A stretch of DNA of 64,000 nt. Origin: Armatimonadetes bacterium Uphvl-Ar1. GTDB taxonomy: Bacteria > Armatimonadota > Fimbriimonadia > Fimbriimonadales > Fimbriimonadaceae. The notes under the pieces were generated by a model. That model searched no databases. It was not told where the DNA came from and saw only the letters and a list, made by a program, of their open reading frames with translations. The DNA is taken from NCBI GenBank assembly GCA_002162075.1, contig CP021423.1, positions 2,666,001 through 2,730,000 of the forward strand, in the 5' to 3' direction. Position numbers and translations under genes: made by a program. This document shows positions 8,483 to 16,108 of this stretch, one piece after another; position 1 is the stretch's first letter, and each line of letters begins with the position of its first letter.

Positions 8483-9598
8483 GTGGAAATCCATCAAGCC
8501 TATGTCGGCCATCTTATGGTCGGAATTGAATCCGCTGATCACGGCAACAGCCTCGCCGCTGTCAGCACAATGCTGATTGATTACGGTGTTCCAGCGATCC
8601 CCGTGACCAGAGACGGTCTCTATATCGGCCTGATTTTTGAGCATGACATTCTCACGAGCCTGAGCCAAGGTCGCGAACTCAACGCTCCCGCTGATCAGGT
8701 CATGCGGCAGACCCCGGCCATTTCCAACCGCGCTTCTGCTTCCGAAGCCCTTCGAGCAATGGAGGCCGGCAATGTTTCAACCCTTGCCGTTATAGATGAT
8801 CAAGCGCGAGTTTTGGGGGTCATCACTGCATCGCGTCTTATCGCTTCGAACGATCGATACGCTCGCCCTAAGCTTGTCGGCGGCCTTGCGACACCGTTCG
8901 GCGTCAGGCTCTTGGGTGGAGGCGTTACCGGAGGCGCTAATTCCTGGCAGATCCTGGGCACCGGAGCGATTATGTTTCTCACGTTTTTGCTTGGGAGCTA
9001 TCTCGCCCTTGTGGTGTCATGGTTCGTCCCCGTTGATATTCGGGTTACCGATTGGTACACCGCCATTCACTACGGCATGGGACTCCTATTCTTCCTCCTC
9101 CTACTTCGATTTCAACCCCTAAGCGGCTACCATGCGGCAGAACACATGGTTGTCCACGCGATCGAGCAGAGCGAACCATTAGAACCCGACACGGTTTCCC
9201 GAATGCCTCGCGTTCATCCACGTTGTGGAACTAATATTGCCGTTGCCGCCGGGCTGTTCCTCAGCATTTCTGAAACTCCCTTTATTCCCCAATCCGATGT
9301 CAGATTTCTCATTGCGCTGCTTGCAACGATGTTTCTATTCCGACCTCTGGGCGCATTCGTCCAACGTGAATTCACAACTCAACCGCCAAGTAAAAAGCAA
9401 CTCGAAGCGGGAATCAAAGCCGGAAGAGAACTACTCGCCAATTACCAAACGGGATCAAACACTCAAGTATCAATCCCCGTCCGAATCTGGCAAACCGGAA
9501 TGCTTCACGCCATCGCCGGATCGATGGGGGCGGCCCTTGTGGTCTATCAGATTCTTGCAGTCCTTCCTATCCCTGACTACTGGAAGGTAATCTTATGA
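8483..9598 (+). CDS. CBS-pair / DUF1385 membrane fusion protein
   Basis: A 371-residue protein with two parts. Residues 1-130 form a CBS pair (VSTMLIDYGVPAIPVTRDG; ALRAMEAGNVSTLAVIDD), a module that binds adenosyl nucleotides and regulates attached domains. From about 145 to the end is a membrane domain with four or five hydrophobic segments. It carries GYHAAEHMVVHAIE and RVHPRCGTNI, which match the YHGAEHK...HPRCGTS signature of DUF1385 (YqhQ-like) proteins. DUF1385 has no established biochemical role. The fusion suggests nucleotide control of that domain (inference). The GTG start at 8483 follows the previous stop by 2 bp; an ATG at 8515 is possible but out of frame with the CBS start. secG follows 19 bp downstream. 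Confidence 0.8.
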   Translation: MEIHQAYVGHLMVGIESADHGNSLAAVSTMLIDYGVPAIPVTRDGLYIGLIFEHDILTSLSQGRELNAPADQVMRQTPAISNRASASEALRAMEAGNVSTLAVIDDQARVLGVITASRLIASNDRYARPKLVGGLATPFGVRLLGGGVTGGANSWQILGTGAIMFLTFLLGSYLALVVSWFVPVDIRVTDWYTAIHYGMGLLFFLLLLRFQPLSGYHAAEHMVVHAIEQSEPLEPDTVSRMPRVHPRCGTNIAVAAGLFLSISETPFIPQSDVRFLIALLATMFLFRPLGAFVQREFTTQPPSKKQLEAGIKAGRELLANYQTGSNTQVSIPVRIWQTGMLHAIAGSMGAALVVYQILAVLPIPDYWKVIL

Positions 9599-9617
9599 AT
9601 TCGAGGTCATTCGATCA

Positions 9618-9863
9618 GTGGAAACCTTCTACAACATTCTTCTCGTGATTGCCGCTCTCATCGGTATCTCCTTCTCGGCGATCATTTTCTTCACCGGTAA
9701 AGGCGACGCCATGTCCGGTGGCGGCGGCGGTGTCCGCACCAACTTCAAAGGGAAGGCCAGTTTCGATGACCAAATGTACAAGATAGTTCTTACCCTCGGC
9801 GGTTCATTCATGGCTTTGATGCTCATTCTGGACGTGATGGCGACCCGCATTTTTCCAAACTAA
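9618..9863 (+). CDS. secG: Preprotein translocase subunit SecG
   Basis: An 81-residue protein with the SecG pattern: a first membrane segment (ILLVIAALIGISFSAIIFF), a Gly-rich cytoplasmic loop (GDAMSGGGGGVRT), then a second segment (LTLGGSFMALMLILDVMA). SecG associates with SecYE and aids protein export. The start is GTG at 9618 and no better ATG exists. It sits between the CBS-DUF1385 gene and a metallophosphoesterase gene with gaps under 20 bp, so it is probably part of the same transcript. Confidence 0.85.
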   Translation: METFYNILLVIAALIGISFSAIIFFTGKGDAMSGGGGGVRTNFKGKASFDDQMYKIVLTLGGSFMALMLILDVMATRIFPN

Positions 9864-9879
9864 CCCTTGGGGCCACATC

Positions 9880-10593
9880 TTGGCCATAAAAATCCTTCAC
9901 ACAAACGACTTCCACGGCAAACTCACAGAAGATTCTCTGCCGCAGCTTGTCACTTTGCGTGAAAATTGTGATCTTTATTTTGATTGCGGCGACAGCATCA
10001 AATCCGGAAACCTCGCCGTTCCTCTTAAACCAGACCCAGTCTGGCCCCTTCTCCAAAAAGCTGGCGTAACCGCAACCGTTCCAGGGAACCGAGAATCACA
10101 CATTCTCAACTCCGTAGTCCAAACTAAGTTGTCTGGAGCGAGTCATCCCATTCTTTGCTCAAACTGGTTCCGGCGAGATGGAACCCTTTTCCTTCAAAAT
10201 GAACTTCTATTGGAGCAAAACGGCATCAAGATCGGCGTCTTCGGTGTTATGGTGCCCATGGTTACCGACCGAATGACCAGCCGTCACACGAGTCAATTTC
10301 TCTGGACACAACCAATCCCTGCCGCACAGGCCCAGGCTCAAAAAATTCGACCCCAGGTTGACCTTCTCATTTGCTTATCGCACATCGGCCTGACTCAAGA
10401 CCGTCGACTCGCCGAGGCCTGCCCAGAAATTGATCTGATCTTGGGTGGACATTCCCATTCCGTTCTGGCAGAGCCCGAAATCATTGGCAAAACCGCCATT
10501 TGTCAAACGGGATCCCACGCTCGGTTCATGGGGAACTACGTCTGGGACGGTTCACTCCAGTCTTATGAGCTCATTCCGTGGAGGCAAGGATGA
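9880..10593 (+). CDS. Metallophosphoesterase of the 5'-nucleotidase type, catalytic domain only
   Basis: A 237-residue calcineurin-like phosphoesterase resembling the N-terminal half of UshA/5'-nucleotidases. Metal-site motifs are LHTNDFHG, DCGDSIKSG, CLSHIGL and LGGHSHS. The canonical GNHE is GNRE here (PGNRESHI), so the catalytic His of the His-Asp dyad is replaced by Arg; activity may be altered. There is no signal peptide and no C-terminal 5'-nucleotidase domain. A lone C-terminal domain is encoded at 57559-58125. The start is TTG 9880, 16 bp after secG. The stop overlaps the ccmA ATG (ATGA), tying it to the ccm operon. Confidence 0.85.
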   Translation: MAIKILHTNDFHGKLTEDSLPQLVTLRENCDLYFDCGDSIKSGNLAVPLKPDPVWPLLQKAGVTATVPGNRESHILNSVVQTKLSGASHPILCSNWFRRDGTLFLQNELLLEQNGIKIGVFGVMVPMVTDRMTSRHTSQFLWTQPIPAAQAQAQKIRPQVDLLICLSHIGLTQDRRLAEACPEIDLILGGHSHSVLAEPEIIGKTAICQTGSHARFMGNYVWDGSLQSYELIPWRQG

Positions 10594-11147
10594 TCGCTCA
10601 AGTGGACAATTTGGGTCACCGGTTCGATCAAGGGTGGCTGTTCCGCCATGTTGCCTTTGACTTGAATTCTGGTGACCGGCTCCTCATTCAGGGCCGAAAC
10701 GGCAGCGGTAAATCCACTCTATTAAAGTGCCTAGTTGGCCTCATGATCCCGCGAGAAGGAACATTCGTCGTGCCCGAAGCAATTGGATATGCCGCTCTCG
10801 ATCAGAATCTCTACCCAGCCCTCAACGCCATTGAACATCTGGAGCTCTCCGCCGATCTCCGGAATTGTGATCCAAAATCTGAGGCTCTTTTAACTCAAGT
10901 CGGTCTTGCTGACCAAGCCAACAAGCCCTGCCGAACATTTAGTACCGGGATGCGATCTCGGCTCAAGATCGCCCTCGCCCTCCAACAGAATCCATCTTTG
11001 CTGATTCTCGATGAACCCACCGCGGCCCTTGATCAATCAGGGCGCGATCTGATCAATTCAATTATGGAAGTGTTTCCGGGGGCCGTAATCTACGCGTCCA
11101 ACGATGAAGCAGATGCGAGGTGGGCCACCCATGCCCTCACCCTTTAA
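10590..11147 (+). CDS. ccmA: Haem exporter ATP-binding subunit CcmA
   Basis: A 185-residue ABC ATPase with Walker A GRNGSGKST, signature FSTGMRSRLKIA and Walker B LLILDEPTAALD. It is small, as CcmA proteins are. The identification as CcmA rests on the following ccmB, ccmC and ccmD. The CcmAB complex uses ATP to release haem-loaded CcmE during cytochrome c maturation. Start ATG 10590 has GGAGG 5 nt upstream and overlaps the preceding stop by 4 bp; the in-frame GTG at 10578 is less likely. It overlaps ccmB by 17 bp. Confidence 0.9.
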   Translation: MIAQVDNLGHRFDQGWLFRHVAFDLNSGDRLLIQGRNGSGKSTLLKCLVGLMIPREGTFVVPEAIGYAALDQNLYPALNAIEHLELSADLRNCDPKSEALLTQVGLADQANKPCRTFSTGMRSRLKIALALQQNPSLLILDEPTAALDQSGRDLINSIMEVFPGAVIYASNDEADARWATHALTL

Positions 11148-11856
11148 TCGTGCCTGGCGGGCGTGCCTTCGTAAGGAATGGCGCAGTGAAATTCGCAATC
11201 CCCAAGGGCTCTACCTTTCGTTCTTGTTCGGTGCGATGGCAATGGCGTCCATTATGTTTGTCACAGGCACCCAGCGACCGACCGCCGAAATGGCTGGTGG
11301 GCTTTTCACTATCGTGATCCTTTTCAGTGCCCTTCAGGCTGTCCCTCGACTTTTTCTGGCTGAAGAAGAGCAAGGCACATTTGACCTTGTACGACAGTGG
11401 GGGTCGCTCGATGCTCTTTGGCTCGGCAAGGCACTTTTCGCCGGGCTCCAGCAATTCATCACTGCTCTCGTTCTTGGCGTCCTTTTCGCAGGCATCATCC
11501 CATTGCCGATCGTCAGCCCAATTCATTATTGGCTCACAATTCCCCTTCTCGGACTAGCGGTTGCGAATGTGCTCTCACTGACGAGTTCGATTGTCATTAC
11601 CGCCCAAAACCGATGGATTCTTTCCACCGTCATTGCTCTTCCATTGCTTTTCCCATTCATTTTCCTCGGGATTTCCGCTCTCCGGGTTTCGTTCGGAGTT
11701 GGATCATTAGAGGGAGGCTGGCAAGCTATTGTTGCCCTTCTGATGTACGGCATCGCGCCCCTAGCCATCGGGCCAAACCTCGCCCGAACTCTCTGGAACG
11801 AACGTAAGGACCCGATCCAAGCCCCTACTGGTCAACATAATGAGGTCAAGCCATGA
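11131..11856 (+). CDS. ccmB: Haem exporter membrane subunit CcmB
   Basis: A 241-residue integral membrane protein. It begins with a cytoplasmic segment RAWRACLRKEWRSEIRNPQG, typical of CcmB. Hydrophobic segments follow, including TIVILFSALQAVPRLF, FITALVLGVLFAGIIP and ILSTVIALPLLFPFIFLG. Start ATG 11131 is preferred over 11104 because GAGGTGG lies just upstream. It overlaps ccmA by 17 bp and ccmC by 4 bp (ATGA). It partners CcmA in the haem-release ABC transporter. Confidence 0.9.
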   Translation: MPSPFNRAWRACLRKEWRSEIRNPQGLYLSFLFGAMAMASIMFVTGTQRPTAEMAGGLFTIVILFSALQAVPRLFLAEEEQGTFDLVRQWGSLDALWLGKALFAGLQQFITALVLGVLFAGIIPLPIVSPIHYWLTIPLLGLAVANVLSLTSSIVITAQNRWILSTVIALPLLFPFIFLGISALRVSFGVGSLEGGWQAIVALLMYGIAPLAIGPNLARTLWNERKDPIQAPTGQHNEVKP

Positions 11857-12593
11857 AATCAGCTTGGTTCGCCGTACTCGGAATCGCCATGGGGCTCATG
11901 CTGATCGGCACAATGCTTGTACCGGATGCCCAACTTTTCCGCGATCCAACCATGGCCAGGATCATGTTCACGCACGTTCCTTGCGCGATGATCTGCTCCG
12001 GATTCTTGATCGCATCGGCCTGGCACGGGTTCAAGGTTCTCAAAAATTATAACGATACTTCCGCAACCAAGCTCCATTCTGCAGTTGAACTCGGCAGCCT
12101 CTTTGCCGCTTTGACCATGGTTACGGGGATCCTGTTCAGCAAAATAATGTGGGGCGAGTATTGGCACGGTGATCCCAGACAAGTGTCCTTTCTCATCGTC
12201 CTTTTCATCTATGGTGGACTGCTAGCCCTGCGCGCTGCATTTCCGGACCCTATTCGCCGTGATCGGAACACTGCTTCTTATGCCCTTGCCGCAATACTGC
12301 CATCAATTTTTCTCACGTTTGTCTATCCGCGTCTCAAAGCGGTTCAGCAACAATCGTTTCACCCCAGCAATACGATCGTAGAAGGTCAGATGGACATCTA
12401 CTACAGCGTCGGCCTATACGGAAGCCTCATCCTGCTCGCTATCATTGCCATCGTCGTTTTCAAACTCCGAGTTCGCACCGAACTCCTCGCCCGCAAACTA
12501 GAAAATCATGGAAATCTCGAAACTCATCGCGGCGATTCCGCCTCTCCTCGTATGGTTCGGCCTGTGGCTGTATCTCCGGAGCATCGCGACTAA
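11853..12593 (+). CDS. ccmC: Haem-handling membrane protein CcmC
   Basis: A 246-residue protein with six predicted membrane segments. Its tryptophan motif is WGEYWHGDPRQVS, a degenerate form of the WWD haem-handling motif (WGxWWxWDxR). Conserved His on either side include FTHVPCAM and LHSAVELGSLF. CcmC passes haem to the chaperone CcmE on the outer face of the inner membrane. The last 30 residues (from NHGNLETHR) are hydrophilic and share their DNA with the start of ccmD in another frame. CcmE and CcmF are not in the window. Start ATG 11853 overlaps the ccmB stop. Confidence 0.92.
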   Translation: MKSAWFAVLGIAMGLMLIGTMLVPDAQLFRDPTMARIMFTHVPCAMICSGFLIASAWHGFKVLKNYNDTSATKLHSAVELGSLFAALTMVTGILFSKIMWGEYWHGDPRQVSFLIVLFIYGGLLALRAAFPDPIRRDRNTASYALAAILPSIFLTFVYPRLKAVQQQSFHPSNTIVEGQMDIYYSVGLYGSLILLAIIAIVVFKLRVRTELLARKLENHGNLETHRGDSASPRMVRPVAVSPEHRD

Positions 12594-12642
12594 ACAAGCC
12601 GCCTTGGAATCTAAAATCGAAGAACTCAGTCGAGCCGACTAA
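12508..12642 (+). CDS. ccmD: CcmD-like small membrane protein
   Basis: A 44-residue reading frame from ATG 12508 to TAA 12642. It starts MEISKLIAAIPPLLVWFGL, with one hydrophobic helix, followed by a charged helical tail (KQAALESKIEELSRAD). Size, topology and position after ccmC match CcmD, which stabilises CcmE binding to CcmABC. It overlaps the ccmC end by 86 bp in another frame and the convergent isomerase gene by 17 bp. Both overlaps may hide it from standard gene callers. Confidence 0.75.
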   Translation: MEISKLIAAIPPLLVWFGLWLYLRSIATKQAALESKIEELSRAD

Positions 12643-13687
12643 GTTCTTCTTTTAACTGATCTATCGCGACCATGCGCCCGGGGTCGCGACCCGCGAGTGC
12701 CGCCAGATAAAGCGAAACCCAGTCACCGAAATGCGCCAAACTGAGCATCTGGGCCAGCCGAGTTGAACCCATCGCCGTTACATCCAAGAACGAGGTCGCT
12801 TTTCCGATCAGTCGCCGCGTGATTGCAATCCGATCCCGAATCCGCTGGCTCTCATCACCGCCCCAAAGTACAACCGAAACCCACTCATCAACCCCTTGCT
12901 CATGGGAGCCTTCCCAACCCAAAATCTCGTTGTGGCAAAGTTCCGGAAAGAAGTGGGTCACAACCATTTCCTTAGAATTTTCGTTGATTTGCCCGCGCCA
13001 TCGCTGCGCCAAAGCATATTGCCAGCCCCCAGCACCATAAATCGTTGCGAGTTTGCCCGATAGTGCTTGAGCAAGTTTCTTCGCCGGATTCGCCGCCTCC
13101 GGCTGTTCAAACCCGCAGGTCAAAGCAACCGATTCAGTCGCCGAAAAGACATCTTCAAAATTCTGGTCGGGCAGATACCCCAACTGCTCACATGCAACAA
13201 CCAGCGGCATAAACATATATCCCAACGCCGTCCGTGGCGGCTGTCCACCCGGAACTGAGATCACGGAATAACCGGCTTCGACTGCCCACTGACTGAGTTG
13301 ACCCCCGCTCGAAACAACAATAATCGCCGCCCCTCGTGCCTTGGCATCCTGGTAAGCGCTCAGAGTTTCTTCAGTGTTACCCGAGTAGCTTGCAGCGAAG
13401 ACTAGAGTATCAGCATCAACAAACGACGGCATTGTGTACTCACGATTGACCGAGCCCGGCACTGTGCCTTGATCCGCCAACAGAGCCGTCAATAAGTCTC
13501 CTCCCGCCGCACTCCCCCCAAGCCCCGTGACGACAATATTCCGTTTGCCTCTCAGATTTTCATTCAACGAAACAGCGCGAGCAATCGACAACGCTTCTTG
13601 ACATTGATTCAAAAATCCATGAGTAAGAACCGACATCTCCATCGGATCATTCCGATGGAGAAAATCTTTGTCGTCAAGATGACTCAT
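12626..13687 (-). CDS. Bifunctional phosphoglucose/phosphomannose isomerase
   Basis: A 353-residue SIS-fold enzyme of the archaeal/bacterial PGI/PMI type. It interconverts fructose-6-phosphate with glucose-6- and mannose-6-phosphate. Motifs are VTGLGGSAAGGDLLTAL, AASYSGNTEETLSAY and, in the C-terminal half, FFPELCHNEILGWEG, which carries the catalytic Glu and His. The ATG directly follows the ssb stop codon (TAAATG), so translation is probably coupled in the order rpsF-ssb-PGI/PMI. Mannose-6-phosphate from this enzyme could feed the sugar nucleotidyltransferase encoded at 16977-19508 (inference). Confidence 0.93.
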   Translation of the reverse strand: MSHLDDKDFLHRNDPMEMSVLTHGFLNQCQEALSIARAVSLNENLRGKRNIVVTGLGGSAAGGDLLTALLADQGTVPGSVNREYTMPSFVDADTLVFAASYSGNTEETLSAYQDAKARGAAIIVVSSGGQLSQWAVEAGYSVISVPGGQPPRTALGYMFMPLVVACEQLGYLPDQNFEDVFSATESVALTCGFEQPEAANPAKKLAQALSGKLATIYGAGGWQYALAQRWRGQINENSKEMVVTHFFPELCHNEILGWEGSHEQGVDEWVSVVLWGGDESQRIRDRIAITRRLIGKATSFLDVTAMGSTRLAQMLSLAHFGDWVSLYLAALAGRDPGRMVAIDQLKEELSRLD

Positions 13688-14095
13688 TTAGTCAGCGAAT
13701 GGATCATACTCGTCCGCGGCCGGAGCTGACTGCTGGCTGGGTGCATATCCGCCGCCTCCAGATTCGCCACCTTCTCGGGGTCGGTCAAGACCTTGAACAC
13801 TTTCCGCGACAACTTCAACCGATTCTCGGGGATTTCCGTCTTTGTCGTTGTATTTGCTGGTCTGAAGTCTCCCTTCAACGGCAACCAACCGACCTTTGCC
13901 CAAATACTTTCCGACAAAGTCCGCCGAGTTGCCCCAAGCCGTTATCCGGAAAAAGTCAACATCCGTCCCGTCCTGGCCCTTAAACCGACGATCAACGGCA
14001 ATGCTGAAACTGGCGACCTGCTTGCCTGATGTCGTTGTTCGGACATCCGGATCCCGAGTGAGTCGTCCAATGAGTACGACGCTATTCACGCTCAT
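13688..14095 (-). CDS. ssb: Single-stranded DNA-binding protein
   Basis: A 135-residue SSB. The OB-fold starts VNSVVLIGRLTRDPDVR and includes FFRITAWGNSADF and VAVEGRLQT. A Gly/Ser/Gln linker follows, then an acidic tail ending DEYDPFAD. The tail keeps the acidic-Pro-Phe element that binds partner proteins but has two extra residues after PF. It lies 13 bp after rpsF, the common rpsF-ssb order. The usual rpsR and rplI partners are missing and an isomerase gene follows instead. Confidence 0.97.
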   Translation of the reverse strand: MSVNSVVLIGRLTRDPDVRTTTSGKQVASFSIAVDRRFKGQDGTDVDFFRITAWGNSADFVGKYLGKGRLVAVEGRLQTSKYNDKDGNPRESVEVVAESVQGLDRPREGGESGGGGYAPSQQSAPAADEYDPFAD

Positions 14096-14108
14096 GGTGC
14101 TAGCTTAC

Positions 14109-14402
14109 TCAGTTTTCCAACTTGTCAATGCGGTGACGAATAACCGAATCGTTGATCCGCATCAACCGGTTCAACTCGTTGGGAACCGTCGCCGGGGCAC
14201 TAAATTTCATCAAGACGTAGTTGCCGTCTCGGTGTCCGTTGATTTCATACGCCAATTTGCGCTTATCCCATTTGGCAGCCGATTCAACTTCACCGCCGTT
14301 CTTTTCGACGATTTCCTTAAAGTGGTTGGCTACATCCTGAACCTCGCCGTCGTTAAGGCTAGAAGGCACGATGTAGAAGGCTTCGTAATTTCGCTTGTCC
14401 AT
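14109..14402 (-). CDS. rpsF: 30S ribosomal protein S6
   Basis: A 97-residue protein with the S6 pattern: RNYEAFYIVPSSLNDGEV, ESAAKWDKRKLAYEINGHRDG, and a C-terminal RLMRINDSVIRHRI. S6 binds the 16S central domain together with S18. Start ATG 14402 has AAGGAG 14 nt upstream. The frame extends to a GTG at 14456, but those extra residues are not S6-like. First gene of the rpsF-ssb-isomerase set. Confidence 0.96.
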   Translation of the reverse strand: MDKRNYEAFYIVPSSLNDGEVQDVANHFKEIVEKNGGEVESAAKWDKRKLAYEINGHRDGNYVLMKFSAPATVPNELNRLMRINDSVIRHRIDKLEN

Positions 14403-14574
14403 TGAATAAAGATTGCTCCTTTTGGTCTTTCGCTTAGCTTGGGGTGCACTGGGCACAAGGAGGCAAAGCGAACGGAAGGATACCTGCCGCGCCTCTGGGA
14501 CCCAACCCTCAAAAAATTACGGAACCTCTGACTACCCTCAACGGTAACTCAACTCAGGAGAAGTCCTTCAGATT

Positions 14575-15372
14575 ATGAACAAACGCTTCACATCCGCTCT
14601 CGCCGGAACCATCCTCATTGGTGGGGCCCTCGGCGTCGCCGTCGCTCAGAACAAAGCCGTCGCCGAGACGAATGCGCCACTTCCCGCTCCGGCACCGCAG
14701 TCAATGTCAGCCGGAGAGATGATCAACTACCTCAAAGAACAGGACACCAAGTTCATTGTTGAAACCACAAAAGTTGATCCGAACAAGAAGTTTGAAGTCA
14801 ATCTCAAGGGCCTCTCATCGGACGAAGCGGCCAAAGCCATTGCCCAAGCTCTCGACCTCGCCGCATTTAAAGAAGGCAACGTCTGGATCCTCCGCGACGG
14901 AATGCCATTTGGCTTCACCTTCAACGGAATGGACGGATTAGATTTCGATTTCGAGGAGATGAAAGAGCTTCAAGGATTGAGCGAACTCAAGAATCTGAAA
15001 GAACTTGAGAAGATGAATTTTGAGTTCAAAGGACTTTCCGAACAGCAGCGCAAGGAAATGGACAAAGCCATGGAAGAGGTCGAAAAGGCCCTTTCCAAAG
15101 TCAAAATCGAAATCAACGAAGGAGAATTGAAGGGACTCGAAGAGAAGATTCGCAAAGAAGTCGGAGCAGCAACTCGAATCGAGCTCAAGCGGATCGATGA
15201 TCTCATCAAGTCAATCACCTCCGACCAGTGGAAGCTGATGGAAAAACAAGGTCACCTCAAATTATCTGACCTGACTCCTGTCCAAAGGGAACTTCTCGGT
15301 AACCCCAAAGGAGACGATGAGATTTCTATCACAATTGATCGAGACGGCAAAAAGCTCACGATCAAGAACTGA
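14575..15372 (+). CDS. Secreted helical protein of unknown function
   Basis: A 265-residue protein with a clear signal peptide (MNKRFTSALAGTILIGGALGVAVAQ). Residues 45-105 (FIVETTKVDPNKKFEVNLKG, SSDEAAKAIAQALDL) resemble the small STN/secretin N-terminal type domain; this is weak. Residues 120-220 are rich in Glu, Lys and Leu and probably form long helices. The start ATG 14575 has AGGAG 13 nt upstream. It is a single-gene unit between rpsF and a convergent HD gene, closed by a strong hairpin. Confidence 0.75.
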   Translation: MNKRFTSALAGTILIGGALGVAVAQNKAVAETNAPLPAPAPQSMSAGEMINYLKEQDTKFIVETTKVDPNKKFEVNLKGLSSDEAAKAIAQALDLAAFKEGNVWILRDGMPFGFTFNGMDGLDFDFEEMKELQGLSELKNLKELEKMNFEFKGLSEQQRKEMDKAMEEVEKALSKVKIEINEGELKGLEEKIRKEVGAATRIELKRIDDLIKSITSDQWKLMEKQGHLKLSDLTPVQRELLGNPKGDDEISITIDRDGKKLTIKN

Positions 15373-15381
15373 TCAACTCAC

Positions 15382-15418
15382 AGAATCCCCAACCCTAAAT
15401 GCAAGGGCTGGGGATTCT
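15382..15418 (+). terminator. Hairpin terminator between convergent genes
   Basis: AGAATCCCCAACCC pairs with GGGCTGGGGATTCT (14 bp, one mismatch) around a 9-nt loop, just before the end of the convergent HD gene. It may stop transcription from both sides. The T-run is weak. Confidence 0.7.
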
Positions 15419-16108
15419 CTATTCTAAGCTTGTTCCGTTTGTGACCAAAGAGAAGTTGTATCCAAACAGCTTGGACGCCTTCCGGCACATGACCATCCGA
15501 CTTAAAAATATCTCGAAATACTCCATTACCGAAGCAAAGTGAGTGTCAATTTCTAAGACCAGTTGAATTGTCTTTGTCTCATCATCCATCTCTACTCGCG
15601 ACTTTGTGACGGCATAGTTGACACGGTCGTGGATATCAAAAGTCTCCATCATGGGGTTCTGAACGCGAGATCGATGAACATCGCTTTTGTCCGCAACAAT
15701 CACTGCCGCTGACATCACACTGATCGGAGTCCCTGCCAATTCTTCGTGATTCCCAATCGCGCCTAAGATCGGCGCAATCTCTTCCATTGGCATACCCATT
15801 TCACTCAAAAGGGTGAATGCCAATCCCGCCCCGCTAATCGGGTGATCGTGCCGGTTGATCACGTTACCAATATCATGCAGATAGGCGGCGATTTGGGCAA
15901 GCTCGATTTCCCGTTCCGGCATCCCCAATTTCTCCATGATGTGCTTGGTGATTCCGCTGACAATCCCAACATGGCGGTGACCATGCTCGGTGTAACCCAT
16001 GCTGTTCAACAGCTCGTTGGCTCCATCAATCATCGTCATGATCTTAGGATTCGCCTTGATCTCTTTGAGAGTCAAGCGAGGTGCAGTGGGTTCTGTAGGT
16101 TCAATCAT
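15419..16108 (-). CDS. HD-domain phosphohydrolase
   Basis: A 229-residue metal-dependent phosphohydrolase. The HD signature is AYLHDIGNVINRHDHPISG, with an earlier metal His in GHRHVGIVSGI. DKSDVHRSRVQNP lies in the second half. The substrate (nucleotide, polyphosphate or lipid phosphate) is not predictable. The start ATG overlaps the stop of the deacetylase gene by 4 bp (ATGA). It is the last gene of the minus-strand envelope block, so a role in cell-wall precursor or signalling metabolism is possible (inference). Confidence 0.85.
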   Translation of the reverse strand: MIEPTEPTAPRLTLKEIKANPKIMTMIDGANELLNSMGYTEHGHRHVGIVSGITKHIMEKLGMPEREIELAQIAAYLHDIGNVINRHDHPISGAGLAFTLLSEMGMPMEEIAPILGAIGNHEELAGTPISVMSAAVIVADKSDVHRSRVQNPMMETFDIHDRVNYAVTKSRVEMDDETKTIQLVLEIDTHFASVMEYFEIFLSRMVMCRKASKLFGYNFSLVTNGTSLE

